A DNA stretch of 37,127 nt from Betaproteobacteria bacterium CG2_30_68_42 (GTDB lineage Bacteria; Pseudomonadota; Gammaproteobacteria; Burkholderiales; Rhodocyclaceae): contig MNXU01000046.1 of NCBI GenBank assembly GCA_001872285.1, forward strand, positions 1 to 37,127. Reading direction: 5' to 3'. Position 1 is the first letter of the stretch; each line of letters opens with the position of its first letter. Below the pieces are notes generated by a model. That model saw only the letters and a program-made list of their open reading frames with translations. It did not search any database and was not told where the DNA came from. The position numbers and the translations under genes are program-made. Of the stretch, positions 15,613 through 22,828 are shown piece by piece.

Positions 15613-16002
15613 ATGGCCGTCTATCCGATACTGTGCGTGTTCTCGGGCGCCGGGCTGGGCGCGTGCCTGCGCTGGTCGCTCGGGATCGCGCTGAATCCGC
15701 TCTTCCCGACGCTGCCGCTCGGCACGCTGGCGGCGAACCTGCTCGGCGGTTATCTCGTCGGGGCCGCGGCCGCGTTCTTCTCGTTGAAATCGGGCTTGGC
15801 GCCCGAGTTGCGGCTGCTCGTCATCACCGGGTTCCTGGGCGGGCTGACCACCTTCTCGACCTTCTCGACCGAGGTCGTGACCCTGCTCGGCCGTGCGCAG
15901 TTCGGCTGGGCGCTCGCCACTGCCGGCGTGCATCTCGCGGGATCGCTGGCGCTGACCGCGATGGGCATGCTGACGGTGCGATGGATGCTCCTGAACCCGT
16001 GA
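15613..16002 (+). CDS. crcB: Fluoride ion channel CrcB (Fluc)
   Basis: 129 residues, four membrane helices, normal family length. Motifs: [10 protein letters not shown] (13-21 region, Arg20), [14 protein letters not shown] (Asn42), and [16 protein letters not shown] at 72-87, the Phe-box/STFSTE segment lining the fluoride path. It acts as a dual-topology dimer that exports toxic fluoride passively. Controlled by the fluoride riboswitch and the ribosome-site hairpin upstream. The DUF190 gene follows after 34 nt, a pairing seen in many genomes. Confidence 0.96.
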   Translation: MAVYPILCVFSGAGLGACLRWSLGIALNPLFPTLPLGTLAANLLGGYLVGAAAAFFSLKSGLAPELRLLVITGFLGGLTTFSTFSTEVVTLLGRAQFGWALATAGVHLAGSLALTAMGMLTVRWMLLNP

Positions 16003-16036
16003 GGCCGCGAGCATGACCGGCGAGGAGGATCGGACG

Positions 16037-16381
16037 ATGGACGGATCGTTCCTGCGCTTCTATGTGCACGAGAAGCAACGGCACCACCATCTCCTGCTGT
16101 GGGAATGGCTGCTGGAGCAGGCCAACCGGATGGGCATCCGCGGAGGTTCGGCCTTCCGTGCCATGGCCGGCTTCGGACGCCATCACGTCCTGCACGAGGA
16201 TCACTTCATCGAACTGGCCGGCGATCTGGCGGTGGAGGTGGAATTCATCGTCACCGGCGACGAGGCCGAGCGGCTGCTCGCACTGGTGCGCCAGGAGAAG
16301 CTGCGCATGTTCTACGCGCGGATCCCGGCGCGATTCGGCATCCTCGATCCGGAGCCCGCCAAGCCGCAGGGCCGATTGTGA
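16037..16381 (+). CDS. DUF190 (PII-like) family protein
   Basis: 114 residues from ATG at 16037, chosen because GGAGG lies 8 nt upstream; an earlier in-frame ATG at 16013 has no such site. DUF190 proteins adopt a PII-like ferredoxin fold. The segments LRFYVHEKQRHHHLLLWEWLLEQANRMGIRGGSAF and IELAGDLAVEVEFIVTG, seen here across residues 5-75, are typical. It is co-transcribed with crcB, as in many fluoride-resistance operons. Its biochemical role is unknown; a ligand-sensing modulator of CrcB is a plausible inference. An unusual three-histidine run (HHH) near the N terminus is present. Confidence 0.85.
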   Translation: MDGSFLRFYVHEKQRHHHLLLWEWLLEQANRMGIRGGSAFRAMAGFGRHHVLHEDHFIELAGDLAVEVEFIVTGDEAERLLALVRQEKLRMFYARIPARFGILDPEPAKPQGRL

Positions 16382-16478
16382 CCGGCCGCCGGGCGGCCGC
16401 GCAGCGTGCTCCCGTTCCGCCGGGGAGGGCGCGTTCGGTGCGACAATCCCGACCGTTCGTTTTCCGCCGGAGATCGCC

Positions 16479-17606
16479 GTGCCCAGCCTGTTGCCGAACG
16501 TAGACCCCGAGGGCCTGCTCGAATATTCGGTCGTCTATACCGACCGCGCGCTCAACCACATGTCGTCGGCATTCCAGCGAGTGATGACCGACATCTCCGG
16601 CATCCTCAGGCGCGCCTATCGCGCGCAAGCCGCAATCGTGGTGCCGGGTAGCGGCACGTTCGGCATGGAAGCAGTGGCGCGCCAGTTCGCCACCAATCGC
16701 GAGTGCCTGGTGCTCCGCAACGGCTGGTTCAGCTACCGCTGGAGCCAGATCCTGGACATGGGCTGCATCGCGGCGGGCACCAGGGTGCTCAAGGCGCGCC
16801 GCAGCAGCGAGGGCCGGCAGGCACCGTTCGCGCCCGCCCCGATCGAGGAGGTCGTGGCGGCCATCCGCGAGACCGGTCCCGATCTGGTCTTCGCCCCGCA
16901 TGTCGAGACCGCCTCGGGGATGATCCTGCCCGACGATTACCTGCGCGCCGTTGCCGATGCTGCGCACGCATCCGGCGCACTGTTCGTGCTCGACTGCATC
17001 GCCTCGGGCGCGATCTGGGTCGACATGGCCGCGAACGGCGTGGACGTGCTGATCAGCGCGCCGCAGAAGGGCTGGAGCGGATCGCCCTGCTGCGCCTTCG
17101 TGATGCTGGGCGAAGCGGCCCGCGCGCGGATCGACGCGACCGCGAGCACCAGCTTCGCCTGCGACCTGCGCAAGTGGATGCAGATCATGCAGGCCTACGA
17201 GGGCGGCGGCCACGCCTATCACGCCACGCTTCCCACCGATGCGCTGGCGCGCACGCGCGATGCCATGCGCGAGACCGAGGACTGGGGCTTCGAAGCGGCG
17301 CGCGCTGCGCAGCAGGCGCTGGGGACACGCGTGCGGGCACTGCTCGCGGCCAGCGGCTTCCCGAGCGTCGCAGCCGAGGGTTTCGAGGCTCCCGCAGTCG
17401 TCGTCGCCTACACCGACGACCCCGATCTCCAGTCGGGCCGGAAATTCCTCGCGCAAGGCGTGCAGATCGCCGCGGGCGTGCCGCTCGCCTGCGACGAGCC
17501 GGCCGACTTCCGCAGCTTCCGCGTCGGCCTGTTCGGCCTCGACAAGCTGCGCGACATCGACCGCACCGTGCGCCTGCTCGAGCAGGCGCTCGGGCGCGTG
17601 CGCTGA
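16479..17606 (+). CDS. Class V aminotransferase, PLP-dependent
   Basis: 375 residues from GTG at 16479 (GGAG 6 nt upstream). Fold-type I landmarks: the cofactor phosphate loop PGSGTFGMEAVAR (56-68), Asp172 in FVLDCIASG holding the pyridine nitrogen, and the Schiff-base Lys197 in SAPQKGWSGSP. The N-terminal PGP motif region of alanine-glyoxylate aminotransferases is altered (LLEYSVVYTDRALNHMSSAF). The closest relatives I can place are the alanine/serine-glyoxylate and 2-aminoethylphosphonate-pyruvate aminotransferase group; substrate unresolved. It follows the DUF190 gene by 97 nt in the same direction and could be read through from the fluoride operon, but there is no known link. Convergent with the amidotransferase gene (3 nt apart). 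Confidence 0.82.
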   Translation: MPSLLPNVDPEGLLEYSVVYTDRALNHMSSAFQRVMTDISGILRRAYRAQAAIVVPGSGTFGMEAVARQFATNRECLVLRNGWFSYRWSQILDMGCIAAGTRVLKARRSSEGRQAPFAPAPIEEVVAAIRETGPDLVFAPHVETASGMILPDDYLRAVADAAHASGALFVLDCIASGAIWVDMAANGVDVLISAPQKGWSGSPCCAFVMLGEAARARIDATASTSFACDLRKWMQIMQAYEGGGHAYHATLPTDALARTRDAMRETEDWGFEAARAAQQALGTRVRALLAASGFPSVAAEGFEAPAVVVAYTDDPDLQSGRKFLAQGVQIAAGVPLACDEPADFRSFRVGLFGLDKLRDIDRTVRLLEQALGRVR

Positions 17607-17609
17607 GGA

Positions 17610-19397
17610 TCAGCCGCCCGCCCGATCCACATTCACCTGCAGCCACCACTCCAGAGCCGCGAGGTGCCAGAGCTTCGCGCCGCGGATGCGGGTGAAGTGC
17701 GCTTCGGGCTGCGCGAGCATCCGTTCCACGTACTCGCGCCGGTACAGGCCGCGGCTGCGGCACGCCGGCGAATCGAGGATGCCGCGCATGAGATCGAGGA
17801 ATTCGCCGCGCACATACTTGAGCGCAGGCACCGGGAAATAGCCCTTGGGCCGGTCGATCACCGCATCCGGCACCAGGCCGCGCGCGACGGCCTTGAGCGG
17901 ATGCTTGCCGCCTTCGGCGAGCTTGAGTTCCGGCGGCATGCTCGCCGCCAGTTCCACCACCTCGTGATCGAGGAAGGGCACGCGCACCTCCAGTCCCCAC
18001 GCCATCGGCAGGTTGTCCACCCGCTTCACCGGGTCATCCACGATCAGGGTGGTGACATCGAGCCGGAACACCGCGTCGAGGAAGGTCGATGCGCCCGGCC
18101 GCGAGAGTTCGCGCTCGACGAACTCGGAGGTGACGTCCGCCACATGCAGGCCCGGATCGATCATCTCCAGGTATTCGTCATGGTCGCGGTCGAAGTAATG
18201 GCGGCGGAAACGCTCGAGCGCCGATCCGCTCTCGGCCTGCATCCGCGGAACCCAGAAGTAGCCGCCGAACACCTCGTCCGCGCCCTGGCCCGCGATCGCC
18301 ACCTTCACCTCGCGCGAGACGCGCTCGGCGAGCAGGTAGAAGGCGATCACGTCGTGGCTGACCATCGGCTCGCTCATGCAGGCGAGCGTCTCGGGCAGGC
18401 GCGCGAGGACCTCGGCGTTGGCGATGCGGTACTTGTGATGGCGGGTGCGGAAGTGCTGCGCGACGAGGTCGGAGTACTCGAATTCGTCGGCCTGCTCGGC
18501 GCCTTCGCCGACATCCTCGAAGCCGATCGAGTAGGTCCGCAGGTCCTCCACGCGATCGGCGAGCAGCCCCGCCAGCAGGCTCGAATCGAGCCCGCCCGAG
18601 AGCAGCACGCCGACCGGAACGTCCGCGGCGCTGCGGTGCCGCTCGACTGCGCGCCCGAGCGCGGCGCGCGTGGCGGCAATCCAATCCGACCCGGAGCGCG
18701 GTTGCGCCGGACGCGTCGCGTCGAGCCGCCAGTAGAGGCGCTGCTCGCTCCGGCCAGAGCAGTCGAACGTCATGATCGTGGCCGGCGCGAGTTTCCGGAT
18801 GCCGGCGAGCAGGGTGCGCGGCGCGGGCACCACCGCATGCAGGGTGAAATGGTGATGCAGCGCGACCGGGTCGATGCGCGTGTCGATGCCCCCGCCCGCC
18901 AGCAGCGCCTGCACGGTCGAGGCGATGCGCAGCCTTGCGCCGTCCACCGCGTAGTAGAGCGGCTTGATGCCGAAGCGGTCGCGCGCGAGCACGAGTCGCC
19001 GCGCGTTTCGATCCCAGAGGGCAAAGGCGAACATGCCGTAGAAACGCTCGACGCAGCGGCTGCCCCAGGCGTGGAAGGCCTTGAGCACGACCTCGCTGTC
19101 GCCCCCGGAGAAGAAGCCGTAGCCCAGGCCCGCCAGTTCCGCGCGCAGCTCGCGGTAGTTGTAGATCGTGCCGTTGAACACCAGCGCGAGCCCAAGCCGC
19201 TCGTCCACCATGGGCTGGTGGGCGTGCGCGGACAGATCGATGACGGAAAGCCGCCGGTGGCCGAAGGCGAGCGGTCCGTCGCCGAAAAAGCCCGAATCGT
19301 CCGGGCCGCGGCGCGCGAGCTTCTCCGTCATGCGTCGCAGCGCCTCCATGTCCGGCGCCGCGCCGTCGAAGCGCAGCTCAGCGCAGATGCCGCACAT
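17610..19397 (-). CDS. Asparagine-synthetase-family amidotransferase, probably N-acetylglutaminylglutamine amide synthesis
   Basis: 595 residues beginning MCGICAELRFDG: Cys2 is the glutaminase nucleophile after Met removal. The N-terminal Ntn glutaminase domain (about 2-210) has RRGPDDSG, FGHRRLSVIDLS, VFNGTIYNYRELR and the loop SGGDSEV. The C-terminal synthetase domain has the ATP pyrophosphatase motif SGGLDSS at 267-273. Overall text (AWGSRCVERFYGMFAFALWDR, RFGIKPLYYA) and length fit the amidotransferase of the osmolyte N-acetylglutaminylglutamine amide, which usually sits with a GNAT acetyltransferase and an M42 peptidase. Neither partner is next to it here, so an ordinary asparagine synthetase B or another amidation remains possible. 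Divergent from recC. Confidence 0.85.
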   Translation of the reverse strand: MCGICAELRFDGAAPDMEALRRMTEKLARRGPDDSGFFGDGPLAFGHRRLSVIDLSAHAHQPMVDERLGLALVFNGTIYNYRELRAELAGLGYGFFSGGDSEVVLKAFHAWGSRCVERFYGMFAFALWDRNARRLVLARDRFGIKPLYYAVDGARLRIASTVQALLAGGGIDTRIDPVALHHHFTLHAVVPAPRTLLAGIRKLAPATIMTFDCSGRSEQRLYWRLDATRPAQPRSGSDWIAATRAALGRAVERHRSAADVPVGVLLSGGLDSSLLAGLLADRVEDLRTYSIGFEDVGEGAEQADEFEYSDLVAQHFRTRHHKYRIANAEVLARLPETLACMSEPMVSHDVIAFYLLAERVSREVKVAIAGQGADEVFGGYFWVPRMQAESGSALERFRRHYFDRDHDEYLEMIDPGLHVADVTSEFVERELSRPGASTFLDAVFRLDVTTLIVDDPVKRVDNLPMAWGLEVRVPFLDHEVVELAASMPPELKLAEGGKHPLKAVARGLVPDAVIDRPKGYFPVPALKYVRGEFLDLMRGILDSPACRSRGLYRREYVERMLAQPEAHFTRIRGAKLWHLAALEWWLQVNVDRAGG

Positions 19398-19501
19398 CAG
19401 CCTGGTCCATGAGGGGGAAATCGAACCGCGGAAGGGTGTATCGCCCGCATGATGCCGCACCTGCGGGCGCGAACTCAAGCGGGGTTGCGCGCCGGGACCG
19501 C

Positions 19502-19520
19502 GGGCTCATCTGGTGAGCCC
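19502..19520. promoter_or_regulatory. Perfect 7-bp dyad in the divergent amidotransferase/recC promoter region
   Basis: GGGCTCA-N5-TGAGCCC, 38 nt upstream of the recC ATG. It lies just before a CATACT (19530-19535) that could be a -10 element. It could be an operator for a dimeric regulator or a leader hairpin of the leftward gene. No T-tract follows. Confidence 0.35.
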
Positions 19521-19558
19521 AGCCTCTGGCATACTGCGCGCAACCGACGGGCCACCCG

Positions 19559-22500
19559 ATGCTTCAGCTCCACCTCTCCAACCGGATCGAAGATCTCGCC
19601 GAGCGCATGATCGAGCGGCTGGCCGCGCGCGACGCGCTCGAGCCCGACGCGATCGTGGTGCCCAGCGCGGCGATGCGCCGCTCACTGGAACTCGCCATCG
19701 CCCGGCGGCTCGGCATCTGCATGAACGTCGCGTTCGGTTATCCGGCGCACTGGATCTGGCGCCGGGTCGCGTCGATCACCGGAGCATCGCCCGAGCGCTC
19801 GCCCTTCGACGCCGCGGCTCTCGCGTGGCAGCTCTACGCCTGGTTCGGCGGTCCCGAGACCCTCGGGCATGCGCGGCTGCGCGCCTATCTTTCCGGGGCC
19901 GATGCCGCGATGCGCTTCGAGCTCGCCAGCCGCGCGGCCGCGGTCCTCGATCGTTACGTCACCTACCGTCAGGACTGGCTGGAGGCCTGGGCACGGGGCA
20001 ACACGGCGCTCCCGGCTGCGGGCCCGGCGCAGCGCGAGGACGAGGCATGGCAGGCGCAGGCCTGGCGCGCGATCCTGACCGCGACCGGCACCACCGGTGC
20101 GCATCACCCGGCGCAGCGCATGTTCGAGTCGCTCGAAGCCTCCGGCGGCCAGGGACTGCCCGAGAGCCTGCACGTGTTCGGTGTACCCGAGCTGCCGCCC
20201 CTGTATCTGGACATCTTCCGCCGGCTCGCAAAGTGGATGCGGATCGACCTGTATCTGCTCGACGGCTGCCGCCAGCACTGGTTCGAGATCCGCGGCGCGA
20301 AACAGCTCGCCCGGCTGAGCGCGAGCGGCCGCGCCGCCGGAATGGAGAGCGGCAACGCCCTGCTCGCGGCCTGGGGCGAGCAGAGCAAGGCGTTCCTCGG
20401 CCAGGCCCTGGAGGCCGCCGACTGGGATTTCGACGACGCCTTCGTCGAGCCCGAGGGCGGGAATCTGCTCCAACGCGTGCAGCGGGCGATCCTGGACCTG
20501 GAGGAATTGCCCGCGGGCAGCCTGGAAACCGCGTGCTATGAGTCCGGCATCTCGATCCATGTCTGCCACGGGCTCGCGCGCGAACTGGAGGTGCTGCACG
20601 ACCAACTGCTGGCGCGCTTCGATGCCGACCCGCGGCTCTCGCCCGGGGACGTGCTCGTGGTCACGCCCGATCTCGAGCGCGCGGCGCCGCTGATCGACGC
20701 CGTGTTCGGCTCGGCGGGCGGCGCGCGCCACATCCCCTATGCCATCACCGGGCGTGCGGCTCGCGCGCCGGGCAGCCTGACCGGCGTCTTCCTCGAACTG
20801 CTCGACCTGCGGCGCACGCGCTACGAGGCGAACCGCCTCCACGACCTGCTGCGCGTTGCGGCGGTCGCGCGCGCCTTCGGTCTGGACGAGGAAGGCATCG
20901 AGACGGCCGGGCGCTGGATGCGCGAGACCGGCATGCACTGGGGCCTCGACGCTTCGAGTCGCCGCGCGCTCGGCGTGCCGGAAGGCGCTCGCCACACCCT
21001 CGCGGCCAGCCTGGAGTCTCTGTTTCTCGGCTACACGCTGCCCGCCGGCGCGGTGAGCCCGGTGACGGACGCGTGGCTGCACCCGGAGATCGAAGGCCGC
21101 CTCGCCTTCCAGCTCGGCGGTCTGTGGCGCTTCGCCCGCGAGCTCCGCGCGCTGCGCACCTCGCTCGCAGAGAAGCATGGCGCCGCCTACTGGCAGTGGG
21201 TGCTGCTCGCCGTTCTGGACGATTTCTTCGCTCCCGAGGCCGATGAGGCCGAAGAGCTCGGACGGCTGCGTGCGGCGATCGGGGAAACGGCTTCGCTTGC
21301 GCTGCAAGGCGCGGGCGCGGACGCGCTCTTCCCGTTCGAGGTCTTCCGTCTCGCGATCGAGGAGCGCATCGGCGCGCAGGCGCCCGGCGCGGTGCCCTCC
21401 GGACGGGTCACCTTCGGCGCGATGGCGGGGCTGAGGGGGTTGCCCTGGCGGCTGATCTGCTGCATCGGGCTCGATCACGCGGCCTTTCCGGCGAGCCCGC
21501 CGGAGCTCGAATTCGACCTCATGGCCGCATTCCCGCGCACCGGCGACCGCAGACTGCGCAGCGAGCAGCGAAACGTCTTCCTCGACCTGCTGCTCGCCGC
21601 GCGCGAGGCGTTCTACGTGAGCTACAGCGGCCGCGGGATGCGCGACGACCGCGTCGCGCCGCCCTCGGTCGTGGTGGAGGAACTCGTCGATGCCCTGCTG
21701 CGTGCGGCGCGGGCACCCGAGGACGCGCGCAGGGCGCTCATCGTCGAACACCCGCTGCAGGCGTTCTCGCGGCGCTACTTCGACGGATCCGATCCGCGGC
21801 TGTTCAGCTACCGGGCCGAGCTGTGCGGAACGGCGCAGGCGCTCGCGTCGGCTCCCCGGCGCGCTCAGGCGCCGGCAGACGAGGTCGACGACGTCGAGGA
21901 AATGCCGGTCGAGTCCCCGCGCATCCCCTTCTTCCGCGGCCCGCTGAATCCACCGGCAGACTCCGGGCCGGTCGCGCTGGAGGATCTGGCCCGCTTCTTC
22001 CTACGGCCGGCAGAATTCGTGCTGTGGCGCCGGCTCGGCCTGAGCCTGCGCATCCACGGCAATGCGCTCGAGAACGAGGATCCGTTCGCGCCCGATTTCG
22101 AGGCCGGTCTGCGGCTCCGCGCATGGATGCTGAGACTCATCGAACGCGGTCTCGATCCGCCGGAGATCCTCGCGCGGATGCAGAGCCACCCCGATGCGCC
22201 CGCCGGCAGGCTGGGCGAGATCGAGCTCACCGAGCTGCTCGATCGCGCCCGCATTTTCTTCGAACGGAGGGCGCGCGCGGCGCACGGGCTCCAGGATGCG
22301 CCCTTCGAGTTTCGCATCGACACCGGCGAGGGCCTGCTATCCGGGACGCTGGGAGGCCTCGGCGCCGCGGGGATGCTGCGCGCATCGTTCGCACCGAGCG
22401 GGGCGCGCGCGCGCATCGAGTGCTGGGTCCATCACCTCGCGCTGTGCGCCGTGGCCCCGCCGGGCATCGCCCTGCGGACGCAATTCCTCGGCGAGCTCGA

Positions 22501-22828
22501 ATGTTTCCACTTCGAGAGCGCGGCGGGCGCGCGCGAGCGGCTCGCCGCGATGCTGCGGGCATTCCGCGCGGGACAGTGCCGCCCGCTTCCCTTCTTCCCC
22601 CGGGCGGGGCTCGCGTATGTCGCGAAAAACGATGCCAGGGCCGCGCGCAAGGTCTGGATGGGCTCGAACCGCAGCCACCCGGGGGAGGCTGACGATCCCT
22701 GGATCCGGCTGGCGTTCCGCGAGGACGTGAGCGGCGCGATCGGCGCCGAATTCGAGCGCCTCACGAGGGAGATCCTCGCCCCGCTGCGCGTGGCGCTGAA
22801 GGAAGGAATCCATGCCGCCTTCGCTTGA
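19559..22828 (+). CDS. recC: Exodeoxyribonuclease V gamma chain RecC
   Basis: 1089 residues, near the E. coli length of about 1120. It begins MLQLHLSNRIEDLAERMIERLA and continues with IVVPSAAMRRSLELAIARRLGICMNVAFGYPAHWIWR, the conserved RecC N-terminal block spread over residues 33-70. Further landmarks are GDVLVVTPDLERAAPLIDAVF, GRVTFGAMAGLRGLPWRLICCIGLDHAAFP and the C-terminal block with RPLPFFPRAGLAYV. RecC is the helicase-like scaffold that scans the 3' strand for Chi and holds RecB and RecD together. First gene of recC-recB-recD; recB starts 17 nt before its stop. There is no frameshift or insertion like those in recB. Confidence 0.93.
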   Translation: MLQLHLSNRIEDLAERMIERLAARDALEPDAIVVPSAAMRRSLELAIARRLGICMNVAFGYPAHWIWRRVASITGASPERSPFDAAALAWQLYAWFGGPETLGHARLRAYLSGADAAMRFELASRAAAVLDRYVTYRQDWLEAWARGNTALPAAGPAQREDEAWQAQAWRAILTATGTTGAHHPAQRMFESLEASGGQGLPESLHVFGVPELPPLYLDIFRRLAKWMRIDLYLLDGCRQHWFEIRGAKQLARLSASGRAAGMESGNALLAAWGEQSKAFLGQALEAADWDFDDAFVEPEGGNLLQRVQRAILDLEELPAGSLETACYESGISIHVCHGLARELEVLHDQLLARFDADPRLSPGDVLVVTPDLERAAPLIDAVFGSAGGARHIPYAITGRAARAPGSLTGVFLELLDLRRTRYEANRLHDLLRVAAVARAFGLDEEGIETAGRWMRETGMHWGLDASSRRALGVPEGARHTLAASLESLFLGYTLPAGAVSPVTDAWLHPEIEGRLAFQLGGLWRFARELRALRTSLAEKHGAAYWQWVLLAVLDDFFAPEADEAEELGRLRAAIGETASLALQGAGADALFPFEVFRLAIEERIGAQAPGAVPSGRVTFGAMAGLRGLPWRLICCIGLDHAAFPASPPELEFDLMAAFPRTGDRRLRSEQRNVFLDLLLAAREAFYVSYSGRGMRDDRVAPPSVVVEELVDALLRAARAPEDARRALIVEHPLQAFSRRYFDGSDPRLFSYRAELCGTAQALASAPRRAQAPADEVDDVEEMPVESPRIPFFRGPLNPPADSGPVALEDLARFFLRPAEFVLWRRLGLSLRIHGNALENEDPFAPDFEAGLRLRAWMLRLIERGLDPPEILARMQSHPDAPAGRLGEIELTELLDRARIFFERRARAAHGLQDAPFEFRIDTGEGLLSGTLGGLGAAGMLRASFAPSGARARIECWVHHLALCAVAPPGIALRTQFLGELECFHFESAAGARERLAAMLRAFRAGQCRPLPFFPRAGLAYVAKNDARAARKVWMGSNRSHPGEADDPWIRLAFREDVSGAIGAEFERLTREILAPLRVALKEGIHAAFA

